NCBI GenBank assembly: GCA_947168785.1
Contig: CAMVNL010000165.1
Coordinates: 1 to 5,965, forward strand
Source of the DNA: an uncultured Clostridia bacterium
GTDB lineage: Bacteria > Bacillota > Clostridia > Oscillospirales > Acutalibacteraceae
Length of the DNA: 5,965 bases
Reading direction: 5' to 3'
Under the pieces are notes generated by a model. That model had not been told where the DNA came from. It did not search any database and saw only the letters and a list, made by a program, of their open reading frames with translations. A program made the translations under genes and the position numbers. Positions 1-5,032 of this stretch are shown in pieces (positions within the stretch are counted from its first letter, which is position 1; each line of letters begins with the position of its first letter).

Positions 1-83
1 CGCTTCATCCGCCACTGGCGGCGCTTCGGCGGTTTTGCCCCGACAAATCCCTATTTGCGAAAGTGGGAAAGTTGTGTTGATTG

Positions 84-542
84 TTATATTGCAGCGTCCA
101 GTTGGATCAGCGCTTTGTTTAACAAGTCCCTGAGCTGCCGCAGCTCCTTTTCGGGCAGATCGATGCAGCCCTGCATGGCGGGCGGCACCTCCAGCGCCTT
201 TTCCTTGAGCGCCTCCCCTGCCTCGGTGAGGGAGAGGAACAGCTTGCGCTCGTTGCCTGCGGGGCGGGCTCTTGTGATATAGCCGGATTTTTCCAGCCGT
301 TTGAGCAGCGGCGTCAGCGTGCCGGAATCGAGCCGCACCCTTTGCCCCAGCTCCCCCTCCGTCATGCCGCCGTGCTCCCACAGCGCCATCATGACCAGGT
401 ATTGGGTATAGGTCAGATTCAACGCCTCCAATGGCTTGCGGTACTGCCGCACCAGCTCTTTGGCGCAGGCGTACAGCGGAAAGCACAGCTGATTGTCGAG
501 GCGGATCCCCGCATACTTTTCGTCGGATCGTGTGTCGTCCAT
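84..542 (-). CDS. ohrR: OhrR-type MarR-family organic-peroxide-sensing repressor
   Basis: A 152-residue MarR-family winged-helix repressor. The N-terminal stretch DNQLCFPLYA, followed by AKELVRQY and LNLTYTQYLVMMALWEH, aligns almost residue for residue with Bacillus subtilis OhrR. Cys20 matches the peroxidatic Cys15 there, and Tyr34 and Tyr45 match the two tyrosines that hold that cysteine. The recognition helix region LDSGTLTPLLKRLEKSGYIT (72-90) and a wing with RARPAGNERK follow. In the family, peroxide oxidation of the cysteine releases the protein from DNA. Cys126 has no counterpart in B. subtilis but lies about where the resolving cysteine of two-Cys OhrR proteins lies. The frame is open further upstream, but the ATG at 542 is chosen because AGGAAGG lies about 10 nt ahead of it and the extra N-terminus would not match the family. 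No ohr peroxidase gene is visible here. It is the last gene of the minus-strand cluster. The OhrR-type call is firm, but the actual inducer is inferred. Confidence 0.88.
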   Translation of the reverse strand: MDDTRSDEKYAGIRLDNQLCFPLYACAKELVRQYRKPLEALNLTYTQYLVMMALWEHGGMTEGELGQRVRLDSGTLTPLLKRLEKSGYITRARPAGNERKLFLSLTEAGEALKEKALEVPPAMQGCIDLPEKELRQLRDLLNKALIQLDAAI

Positions 543-552
543 CACAACCCCG

Positions 553-561
553 TCCCTTCCT
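553..561 (-). promoter_or_regulatory. ribosome binding site of ohrR
   Basis: Minus-strand AGGAAGGGA stands about 10 nt before the ATG at 542. It supports that start over the longer open frame beginning at 641. Its GGGA end belongs to a 7-base GGGACGG that is complementary to 594-600, so the site could be partly masked by an alternative hairpin. Confidence 0.6.
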
Positions 562-574
562 GTGTTTTGCAAAG

Positions 575-610
575 ACAGACCGCCTCGCGCATCGGGACGG
601 TCTGTTTTTT
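575..610. terminator. stem-loop between the winged-helix gene and ohrR
   Basis: A perfect 8-bp inverted repeat, ACAGACCG (575-582) and CGGTCTGT (598-605), encloses a 15-nt loop. A T-tract at 605-610 makes it a canonical intrinsic terminator when read on the plus strand, although no plus-strand gene precedes it. Read in the direction of the flanking genes (minus), the stem is preceded by an A-run and followed only by CTTTGC, so termination there would be weak or partial. It may reduce ohrR expression relative to the upstream genes, or block antisense transcription. The hairpin is clear; its role is not. Confidence 0.5.
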
Positions 611-613
611 CTT

Positions 614-796
614 TTACTTTTCCGCCGGTTCCCACTTGCACCGCACGGGGGAGACGATGGCGCCTTCCTTTTTCAGTTCGGCGAAGGCCTTATCCACCAC
701 CTTGCGGTCAAGGCCGGTCAGCTCGGCGACCTTTCCGGCGTTCAGCGGTTCGCCCGCCTTTTTCATCGCGTCAAGGATCAGTTCTTTTTCAGCCAT
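614..796 (-). CDS. 60-residue winged-helix protein, putative small transcriptional regulator
   Basis: A 60-residue protein that consists of little more than one helix-turn-helix plus wing. Helix 1 is KELILDAMKKAG (4-15), the HTH is LNAGKVAELTGLDRKVVDKAFAELKKEG (18-45), and a short strand/wing AIVSPVRCKW (46-55) follows with a single Cys53. The pattern resembles stand-alone MarR/IclR-like winged-helix modules found in clostridia and methanogens. I recognise the fold type but know no characterised function. An AAAGGAG site lies about 9 nt before the ATG. The gene begins 18 bp after the flavoprotein stop codon, so translational coupling or co-transcription is likely. It could be an autoregulator of the operon, or a redox-sensitive one through Cys53. 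The lysine-rich composition suits DNA binding. Gene reality is well supported; its role is inference. Confidence 0.8.
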   Translation of the reverse strand: MAEKELILDAMKKAGEPLNAGKVAELTGLDRKVVDKAFAELKKEGAIVSPVRCKWEPAEK

Positions 797-814
797 GTCT
801 TATTCTCCTTTATG

Positions 815-1327
815 TTATAATGCTTTGGCGCAGGCGCGGATCTCAGCCAGCTTGGCGTCGGAACCGTTTTCTTCTCCGGCGGCGGTGAAGATCCCCTTAT
901 TTTCGTTCCCCATGTAGGCGCGCATATTCTTATACGCGGCGATGGCGCTGTCGTAGACGTTCGGCGAGCCGGAGCTGAGCAGCAGCGCCGCTTTGGCAGC
1001 CTTCGCCGGTTTGCCGATGGCGTACACCCGCTGGATGGCGGCGGCAAGCTGCGCGGACATGCCGAAGTAGTAAATGGGGGAGGCAAAAACAACCATATCC
1101 GCCTCTTTGTAAGCGGGCATCACTTTTTCCATATCGTCCTTTTGGATGCACGTGCCCGCGCCCTTGCCGTGGCAGTATTCGCAGGCCTTGCAGCCGCCGA
1201 TATTCATTTTGCCCACGTGAAGGATCTCCACCTCGTGACCGGCTTCCTTCGCGCCTTCGGCAAAGGCGTTGACCATGGCCGCCGTGTTCTTTGCCCTGGG
1301 GCTGCCGTTGAGAATCGCGATTTTCAT
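815..1327 (-). CDS. NADPH-dependent FMN reductase / iron-sulfur flavoprotein-like oxidoreductase
   Basis: A 170-residue flavodoxin-fold oxidoreductase. MKIAILNGSPRAKNTAAMV (1-19) is the first beta strand plus the FMN phosphate-binding loop (GSPR at 8-11). ADMVVFASPIYYFGMSAQL (76-94) is the second flavin contact region typical of this family. Between them are Cys46, Cys49, Cys52 and Cys60 in a CX2CX2CX7C arrangement followed by DDM (64-66). That spacing falls within the compact [4Fe-4S] motif of iron-sulfur flavoproteins, in which electrons pass from ferredoxin or NAD(P)H to O2 or peroxide. Similar cysteine sets also occur in plain clostridial FMN reductases, so cluster binding is likely but unproven. 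Its position 23 bp after the ferritin-like gene, with GGAGG about 10 nt before its ATG, places it in the same operon. There it could reduce ferritin iron or help detoxify oxidants (inference). Confidence 0.87.
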   Translation of the reverse strand: MKIAILNGSPRAKNTAAMVNAFAEGAKEAGHEVEILHVGKMNIGGCKACEYCHGKGAGTCIQKDDMEKVMPAYKEADMVVFASPIYYFGMSAQLAAAIQRVYAIGKPAKAAKAALLLSSGSPNVYDSAIAAYKNMRAYMGNENKGIFTAAGEENGSDAKLAEIRACAKAL

Positions 1328-1350
1328 TTCCGTTTGTCCTCCGTCAGTTT

Positions 1351-1800
1351 TTATTCGCCAAGCATTTCGATGATGTAGTTCTCCATGCCGATCTGCTCGA
1401 TCAGGCAGAGGTGGCCCTTCACCCAGTTGAAATGCTCCTGCTCGTCGATGATGAACTGCTCGATCATGTGCCTTGTCACGTAGTCGTCGTCGAACATGGC
1501 CAGGGACTTGCTCATCATGGGCAGCGCCTCGGCGGAATCCTTGCAGTCGTATTCCAGCATTTCCTTGATATCCGTGATCACGGGATAGGGCTCGATCTCG
1601 ACAGCGGGCGTTTCACCAAGCTCGATCAGACGGGCGTTGACCTTTTTGGCCTCTTCCCATTCCTCGTCGGATTCCGCCATGATCTTATCCGCCAGCTTAT
1701 TGAGGCCGCGGGCCTTCAGAAGCTGCGCGTGAATGGAATGCTGCTGGGAATTGCCGAACCAGCCCTTTGCAAACGCCTTTAACAGTTCGATTTTCGTCAT
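1351..1800 (-). CDS. Bacterioferritin-like ferritin-superfamily protein
   Basis: A 149-residue four-helix-bundle protein related to bacterioferritin, normally an iron-oxidising storage shell subunit of about 158 residues. The C-terminal half, DYVTRHMIEQFIIDEQEHFNW followed by LCLIEQIGMENYI, matches the bacterioferritin DYVSR...DEEEHIDW...LIxxIGLQNYL pattern. It keeps the EXXH pair at Glu120/His123. The first half has HAQLLKARGLNKLADKIMAESDEEWEEAKK, where Glu47 matches E. coli Glu51. However, the heme-ligand Met52 position is Trp48, the His54 position is Glu50, and the helix-A glutamate appears to be missing. The ferroxidase centre may therefore be altered, and heme binding through Met is unlikely. 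The ATG at 1800 is preferred over the one at 1806 because GGAGGG ends 7 nt before the former and only 1 nt before the latter. It is the first gene of the operon, behind a good promoter. Confidence 0.85.
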   Translation of the reverse strand: MTKIELLKAFAKGWFGNSQQHSIHAQLLKARGLNKLADKIMAESDEEWEEAKKVNARLIELGETPAVEIEPYPVITDIKEMLEYDCKDSAEALPMMSKSLAMFDDDYVTRHMIEQFIIDEQEHFNWVKGHLCLIEQIGMENYIIEMLGE

Positions 1801-1807
1801 TGTCATA

Positions 1808-1813
1808 CCCTCC
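1808..1813 (-). promoter_or_regulatory. ribosome binding site deciding the ferritin-like start
   Basis: Minus-strand GGAGGG lies 7 nt from the ATG at 1800 but only 1 nt from the in-frame ATG at 1806. The spacing selects the inner start, so the protein begins MTKIELLK. Confidence 0.75.
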
Positions 1814-1826
1814 GGATAGTAAAATT

Positions 1827-1853
1827 ATTGCGCGCCGTTTGATTGTGCGCAAT
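1827..1853. promoter_or_regulatory. candidate operator over the ferritin-operon transcription start
   Basis: ATTGTGCGCAAT (1842-1853) has matching ATTG/CAAT ends around a 4-base centre. Its GCGCAAT half also forms a perfect 7-bp inverted repeat with ATTGCGC at 1827-1833, with half-site centres 20 bp apart (two helical turns). The element lies just downstream of the -10 box, where a bound repressor would block initiation. MarR-family operators commonly have this ATTG...CAAT character, so OhrR or the 60-residue winged-helix protein are candidate binders. The symmetry is visible; the binder is inferred. Confidence 0.45.
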
Positions 1854-1862
1854 TACACTTTT

Positions 1863-1890
1863 ATTATATCCGGCTGAGGGGATGTTTCAA
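1863..1890 (-). promoter_or_regulatory. sigma-A-type promoter of the ferritin/flavoprotein operon
   Basis: Minus-strand TTGAAA (1890-1885) and TATAAT (1868-1863) are separated by 16 bp, close to the vegetative consensus. Transcription would start near 1856, giving a leader of about 55 nt. The -35 box overlaps an 8-bp palindrome TCAATTGA (1887-1894), which could be part of a second regulator site. Confidence 0.75.
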
Positions 1891-1933
1891 TTGATAATCC
1901 TGGTACACTCTATCAGAATGAGAGATTATATCG

Positions 1934-2497
1934 TTATTCTCTCTTTTTTTGGTTCAGCACCTCCCGCAAAGGCTCAGGCAGGGAATTTTCATAGATCTCT
2001 GCGATCGTCTCAGGCGTTGCCTCATAGCGCCCCAGCAGCCACTCGCAGGTGAGGCTCACGGTCCCGAGGCAGTAGATCCTGATATACAGCGTCTCCCGCT
2101 GCGTCAGCGCTTCCTTACCGGCGGCGGTCAGATAGTGCTTTTTCAGGATGTCAAAGTTGATCTCCGTCATGTACCGCACAAAAGAGTCGTGTCCTGAGGT
2201 ATGCCGCAGCAGATTGACCAGATACTCTTTCTCGTTCTGAAACCGTTTTGCGCCGTCCGTGAGCGTCCGTTTCCACAAATAATGCTCCCCGTCGATCTGT
2301 CCCATGATCCCGGCAGTTCCCCGGGCGTAATCCCAGGCGATCAGGTCGTATTTGTCCTTGAAGTGGCGGTAAAAGGTGGCCGGGGAATACCCGCAGTTTT
2401 CAACGATCTGCTGAATCGTGATTTTGTCGATGCTTCTGTCCTGCGCCAGCTCACGGAAGGATTCCGCCAGCAGCTCTTTGGTCGTTTTTCTTATCAT
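1934..2497 (-). CDS. TetR/AcrR-family transcriptional regulator
   Basis: A 187-residue TetR-family repressor of normal length. The N-terminus MIRKTTKELLAESFRELAQD is helix 1. The HTH is ITIQQIVENCGYSPATFYRHF (27-47), with the family-typical TFYRHFKDKYDL recognition-helix end. The remainder is an all-helical ligand/dimerisation domain. Its final part (LYIRIYCLGTVSLTCEWLL and a PETIAEIY segment) resembles the C-terminal domain of the DhaS-like TetR subgroup. The gene is divergent from the AKR-ferredoxin/DUF362 operon with a 214-bp shared regulatory spacer, so it probably represses that operon and perhaps itself. Its ligand is unknown. The start at 2497 is preceded by a modest AAAGGCGG site. The end of the gene is A-rich (QKKRE), followed by 134 bp before the ferritin-like gene, which has its own promoter. 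Confidence 0.88.
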   Translation of the reverse strand: MIRKTTKELLAESFRELAQDRSIDKITIQQIVENCGYSPATFYRHFKDKYDLIAWDYARGTAGIMGQIDGEHYLWKRTLTDGAKRFQNEKEYLVNLLRHTSGHDSFVRYMTEINFDILKKHYLTAAGKEALTQRETLYIRIYCLGTVSLTCEWLLGRYEATPETIAEIYENSLPEPLREVLNQKKRE

Positions 2498-2524
2498 ACC
2501 TGAACGCCGCCTTTCCCTGTTTTG

Positions 2525-2553
2525 ATTATAAAGCCTTCCGCGACGGCTGTCAA
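2525..2553 (-). promoter_or_regulatory. consensus promoter of the tetR gene
   Basis: Minus-strand TTGACA (2553-2548) and TATAAT (2530-2525) are both perfect consensus hexamers with the optimal 17-bp spacer. Transcription would begin near 2518, giving a leader of about 20 nt. So strong a promoter for a regulator suggests that it is held down by autorepression. Confidence 0.82.
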
Positions 2554-2559
2554 CCGGAA
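2536..2559. promoter_or_regulatory. inverted repeat over the tetR -35 region, candidate operator
   Basis: TTCCG (2536-2540) and CGGAA (2555-2559) flank 14 bp that includes the tetR -35 hexamer. The position fits autorepression, but 5-bp arms are short enough to arise by chance in GC-rich DNA. Confidence 0.3.
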
Positions 2560-2609
2560 AGAAAAAGCGTCTGCGCCAGCCATTATTATACGATTTTTTG
2601 AGGAAGTAA

Positions 2610-2638
2610 TTGAATTGCGGTTCGTTATGCGGTATAAT
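2610..2638 (+). promoter_or_regulatory. promoter of the AKR-ferredoxin/DUF362 operon
   Basis: TTGAAT (2610-2615) and a perfect TATAAT (2633-2638) are 17 bp apart. Transcription would start near 2645, leaving a leader of about 67 nt before the ATG at 2712. Confidence 0.78.
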
Positions 2639-2649
2639 TGATTTGTTTC

Positions 2650-2669
2650 ATCCGAACAGGACGCCGGAT
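2650..2669. promoter_or_regulatory. inverted repeat just downstream of the AKR operon start, candidate operator
   Basis: ATCCG (2650-2654) and CGGAT (2665-2669) flank 10 bp, placing the element at roughly +6 to +25. It resembles the TTCCG/CGGAA repeat at the tetR promoter in half-site sequence but not in spacing. CGGATC can alternatively pair with GATCC at 2682-2686, so a leader RNA structure is another reading. Confidence 0.3.
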
Positions 2670-2696
2670 CGTCACAGGAAGGATCCACAACATAAT

Positions 2697-2702
2697 AGGA
2701 GG
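2697..2702 (+). promoter_or_regulatory. ribosome binding site of the AKR-ferredoxin gene
   Basis: A perfect AGGAGG stands 9 nt before the ATG at 2712. It selects this start, beginning MQYRILGKTG, over the upstream in-frame ATG at 2610, which lies inside the promoter. Confidence 0.85.
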
Positions 2703-2711
2703 ACCACATTG

Positions 2712-3857
2712 ATGCAATATCGGATACTCGGTAAAACCGGCCTGTCCGTCAGCGAGATCGGCTTCGGCGGGGAGTGGCTGGAACGCCACGACGAGGACCA
2801 TTCCGTAAAGCTGCTGCGGTACGCCCATGACAAGGGCATGAACATCGTGGACTGCTGGATGCCGGACCCGAAATCCCGGGATATCATCGGCAAGGCCATG
2901 GAGGGCTGCCGGGAGGAGTGGTACGTGCAGGGGCACGTGGGCTCCACCTGGCAGAACGGCCAGTACGTCCGGACGAGAGATATGAACTTTGTCCGTCCGG
3001 CGTTTGAGGACCTGCTGCAGCGGCTTCGCACCGACTATAACGACCTGGGCATGATCCACTACATCGATTCCATGGAAGACTGGAACACGGCCATGAACGG
3101 ACCGTTCATCGAATACGTCCATGAACTGCATGAGAAGGGCGTCATCCGGCATATCGGCCTTTCCACCCACAACCCGCAGATCGGCAAGCTGGCGGTACAG
3201 ACAGGCTTTATCGAGATGCTTCTGTTCAGCATCAACCCGGCCTTTGATATGCGCCCCGCCACCGAGGACCTGGACCAGATGTTCGGCGGTTACGACGACG
3301 CGCGGTTTTCCGGTATTGACCCCGACCGGGCCGAGCTTTACCGGATGTGCGAAGAGAAAAACGTGGGCATCACCGTAATGAAGGGCTTTTTCGGCGGCAG
3401 GCTGTTCGACAAGGCCCAGTCGCCCTTCGGCGTGACCTTTACGCCCTCGCAGCTGATCCACTACTCCCTGACCCGCCCCGGCGTGGCCTCCATCCTCTGC
3501 GGCTTCGACACCCCGGAACAGGTAGACGCGGCGCTGGCCTACGAAACCGCGTCGGCGGAGGAGAAGGACTACGCCTCCGTGCTGGCCACCGCCCCGCTGC
3601 ACGCCTATCGCGGGCAGTGCACCTACTGCGGCCACTGCAAGCCCTGCCCCATGGAGATCGACATCGCCATGGTGAACAAACTCTATGATCTGGCCGCCGC
3701 CCAGAAGGAGGTCCCCCAGAGCGTCGCGGCGCATTACAGGGCGCTGGCGCACACCGCTTCGGAATGCATCGGCTGCCGCGGCTGTGAGGAACGGTGCCCC
3801 TTCGGCGTGGAGGTGGCGGACCGGATGGAGCGGACCGCGGCGCTGTTCGGCGCATGA
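2712..3857 (+). CDS. Aldo/keto reductase-fold protein fused to a two-[4Fe-4S] ferredoxin domain
   Basis: A 381-residue cytoplasmic fusion. Residues 1 to about 295 are an AKR barrel: MQYRILGKTGLSVSEIGFGG at the N-terminus, NIVDCW (44-49), DLGMIHYIDS (111-120), and VIRHIGLSTHNP (144-155). Residues 300-375 carry two cluster motifs: Cys303/306/309/312 in CX2CX2CX2CP, and Cys352/355/358/362 in CX2CX2CX3CP. Of the AKR tetrad, Asp47 and His116 are kept, but the Tyr position is Asp52 (in MPDPKS, where YGxSE is usual) and the Lys position is His75 (in VQGHVG). Standard NADPH-dependent carbonyl reduction is therefore doubtful. From memory, the same PxP and QGH sequences recur in clostridial relatives, so this looks like a subfamily trait rather than decay. 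The gene is first in an operon with DUF362 and divergent from tetR. It may be a ferredoxin-linked oxidoreductase; the substrate is unknown. Confidence 0.9.
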   Translation: MQYRILGKTGLSVSEIGFGGEWLERHDEDHSVKLLRYAHDKGMNIVDCWMPDPKSRDIIGKAMEGCREEWYVQGHVGSTWQNGQYVRTRDMNFVRPAFEDLLQRLRTDYNDLGMIHYIDSMEDWNTAMNGPFIEYVHELHEKGVIRHIGLSTHNPQIGKLAVQTGFIEMLLFSINPAFDMRPATEDLDQMFGGYDDARFSGIDPDRAELYRMCEEKNVGITVMKGFFGGRLFDKAQSPFGVTFTPSQLIHYSLTRPGVASILCGFDTPEQVDAALAYETASAEEKDYASVLATAPLHAYRGQCTYCGHCKPCPMEIDIAMVNKLYDLAAAQKEVPQSVAAHYRALAHTASECIGCRGCEERCPFGVEVADRMERTAALFGA

Positions 3858-3905
3858 ACGGAGACGGCTGATCCCACAATATCCTTTGCAGAAGAAGAAA
3901 ATAAA

Positions 3906-3911
3906 AGGAGG
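3906..3911 (+). promoter_or_regulatory. ribosome binding site of the DUF362 gene
   Basis: A perfect AGGAGG lies 8 nt before the ATG at 3920. The alternative in-frame ATG at 3926 would be 14 nt away, so 3920 is preferred. Confidence 0.8.
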
Positions 3912-3919
3912 ATTCCCGA

Positions 3920-4963
3920 ATGAGTATGAACAACCCCATACCCGGGAAGGACGGCAACCGCTACGTTCCCTTTGAGGAACGCGACGGCGGGACGTCTGTC
4001 GTTTTCTTCACCCGGGACCTGTCCGAAGAAGGGCTTAAAAAGATTTACGACAAGGTGAGCGAAGCGCTGAGCGGCAAGGTGGCGATCAAGCTGCATACCG
4101 GCGAAGCGGAAGGCCCGAACATCATCCCCCGCCCCTGGGTGAAGGCGCTGATCGACGCCCGCCTGCCGGAGGGGACGATCATTGAAACGAACACCTACTA
4201 CGAGGGCAGCCGCTACACGACGGAGGCACACCGCAAAACGCTCGAAATCAACGGCTGGACCTTCTGCCCGGTGGATATCACGGACAGCGAGGGCGTGGCC
4301 GCGCTGCCGGTAAAGGGCGGCAAGTGGTTCGACGAGATGCACGTGGGTAAGAGCATGCTGAATTACGATTCTCTGCTGGTGCTGACGCATTTCAAGGGCC
4401 ACACCATGGGCGGCTTCGGCGGCAGCAACAAGAACATCGGCATCGGCTGCGCGGACGGCCGCATCGGCAAGGCGGAGATCCACACCGCCGTGGGTTCCAA
4501 AAACATGTGGAGCATCGCGGAGGAGGAGCTGATGGAGCGCATCACCGAGAGCACCAAGGCCACCGTGGACTTCTTCGCGCCACACGTCTGCTTTGTCAAC
4601 GTCATGCGGAATATGTCCGTCTCCTGCGACTGCGAAGGGCCCGAAGCGGAGCCGGTCGTCACGCCGGACGTGGGCATCATCGCGTCGCCGGATATCCTCG
4701 CCGCGGACAACGCCTGTATTGACCTGATCTACAGCCTGCCGGAGGGCGGCGGCAAAGCCCTGATTGAGCGGGTGGAGACCCGCCACGGCCTGCGGCAGCT
4801 CAGCTATATGAAGGAGCTGGGCATGGGCAACGACCGCTATACCCTCATCGACGTGGACAACGGCGACGCCGTCATCACGGCGGCGGAAGCGGTCAAGGAT
4901 ATCAAGCCCGGCTGGCAGCCGGACCGCTACAACGTCTTCTTCGGCCGCAACCGCCGGAGATGA
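3920..4963 (+). CDS. DUF362-domain protein
   Basis: A 347-residue DUF362-family protein of undetermined biochemical function. Family landmarks are visible. THFKGHTMGGFGGSNKNIGIGCA (156-178) corresponds to the conserved H-x-K-x-H...GG...KN-x-G-x-G-C block, ending in Cys177. CDCEGPEAEPVVTPDVGIIASPD (236-258) holds the Cys236-x-Cys238 pair. ILAADNACIDLI (259-270) is the usual closing segment. Many family members carry their own ferredoxin domain; this one does not. The 62-bp gap from the AKR-ferredoxin gene contains no terminator, so the two are co-transcribed, and the AKR's ferredoxin domain may serve as redox partner (inference). There is no signal peptide or membrane segment, so it is cytoplasmic. 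The conserved His and Cys residues suggest metal or Fe-S binding. An arginine-rich tail (GRNRRR) ends the protein. Confidence 0.88.
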   Translation: MSMNNPIPGKDGNRYVPFEERDGGTSVVFFTRDLSEEGLKKIYDKVSEALSGKVAIKLHTGEAEGPNIIPRPWVKALIDARLPEGTIIETNTYYEGSRYTTEAHRKTLEINGWTFCPVDITDSEGVAALPVKGGKWFDEMHVGKSMLNYDSLLVLTHFKGHTMGGFGGSNKNIGIGCADGRIGKAEIHTAVGSKNMWSIAEEELMERITESTKATVDFFAPHVCFVNVMRNMSVSCDCEGPEAEPVVTPDVGIIASPDILAADNACIDLIYSLPEGGGKALIERVETRHGLRQLSYMKELGMGNDRYTLIDVDNGDAVITAAEAVKDIKPGWQPDRYNVFFGRNRRR

Positions 4964-5032
4964 CCAAAAAAGGCCTCCCGTACAAAATGCCTGACGATCA
5001 TTGCGGCTGCACCCGATCAAAAGCACCGTTTC

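Noticed and set aside
542..641. N-terminal extension of OhrR to an upstream ATG at 641
   Set aside because: The extension passes through the stem-loop and does not resemble MarR proteins. The ATG at 542 has an RBS and matches the family length.
1920..1950. GAGAGA...TCTCTC hairpin followed by seven Ts on the plus strand
   Set aside because: It overlaps the last codons and stop of the tetR gene, whose lysine codons supply the T-run. No plus-strand gene precedes it, and in the tetR direction no U-tract follows the stem, so it is probably coincidental.
2494..2709. Small minus-strand open frame in the tetR/AKR spacer
   Set aside because: It has no convincing RBS or recognisable domain, and it spans both divergent promoters.
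2610..2711. N-terminal extension of the AKR to an ATG at 2610
   Set aside because: It would place the start within the -35 box. AGGAGG at 2697-2702 and family alignment both support 2712.
2625..3752. Long open frame antisense to the AKR-ferredoxin gene
   Set aside because: Shadow frame caused by GC-biased third positions. Its translation is low-complexity, rich in Gly, Val and His, with no family resemblance, while the plus strand encodes a clear fusion protein.
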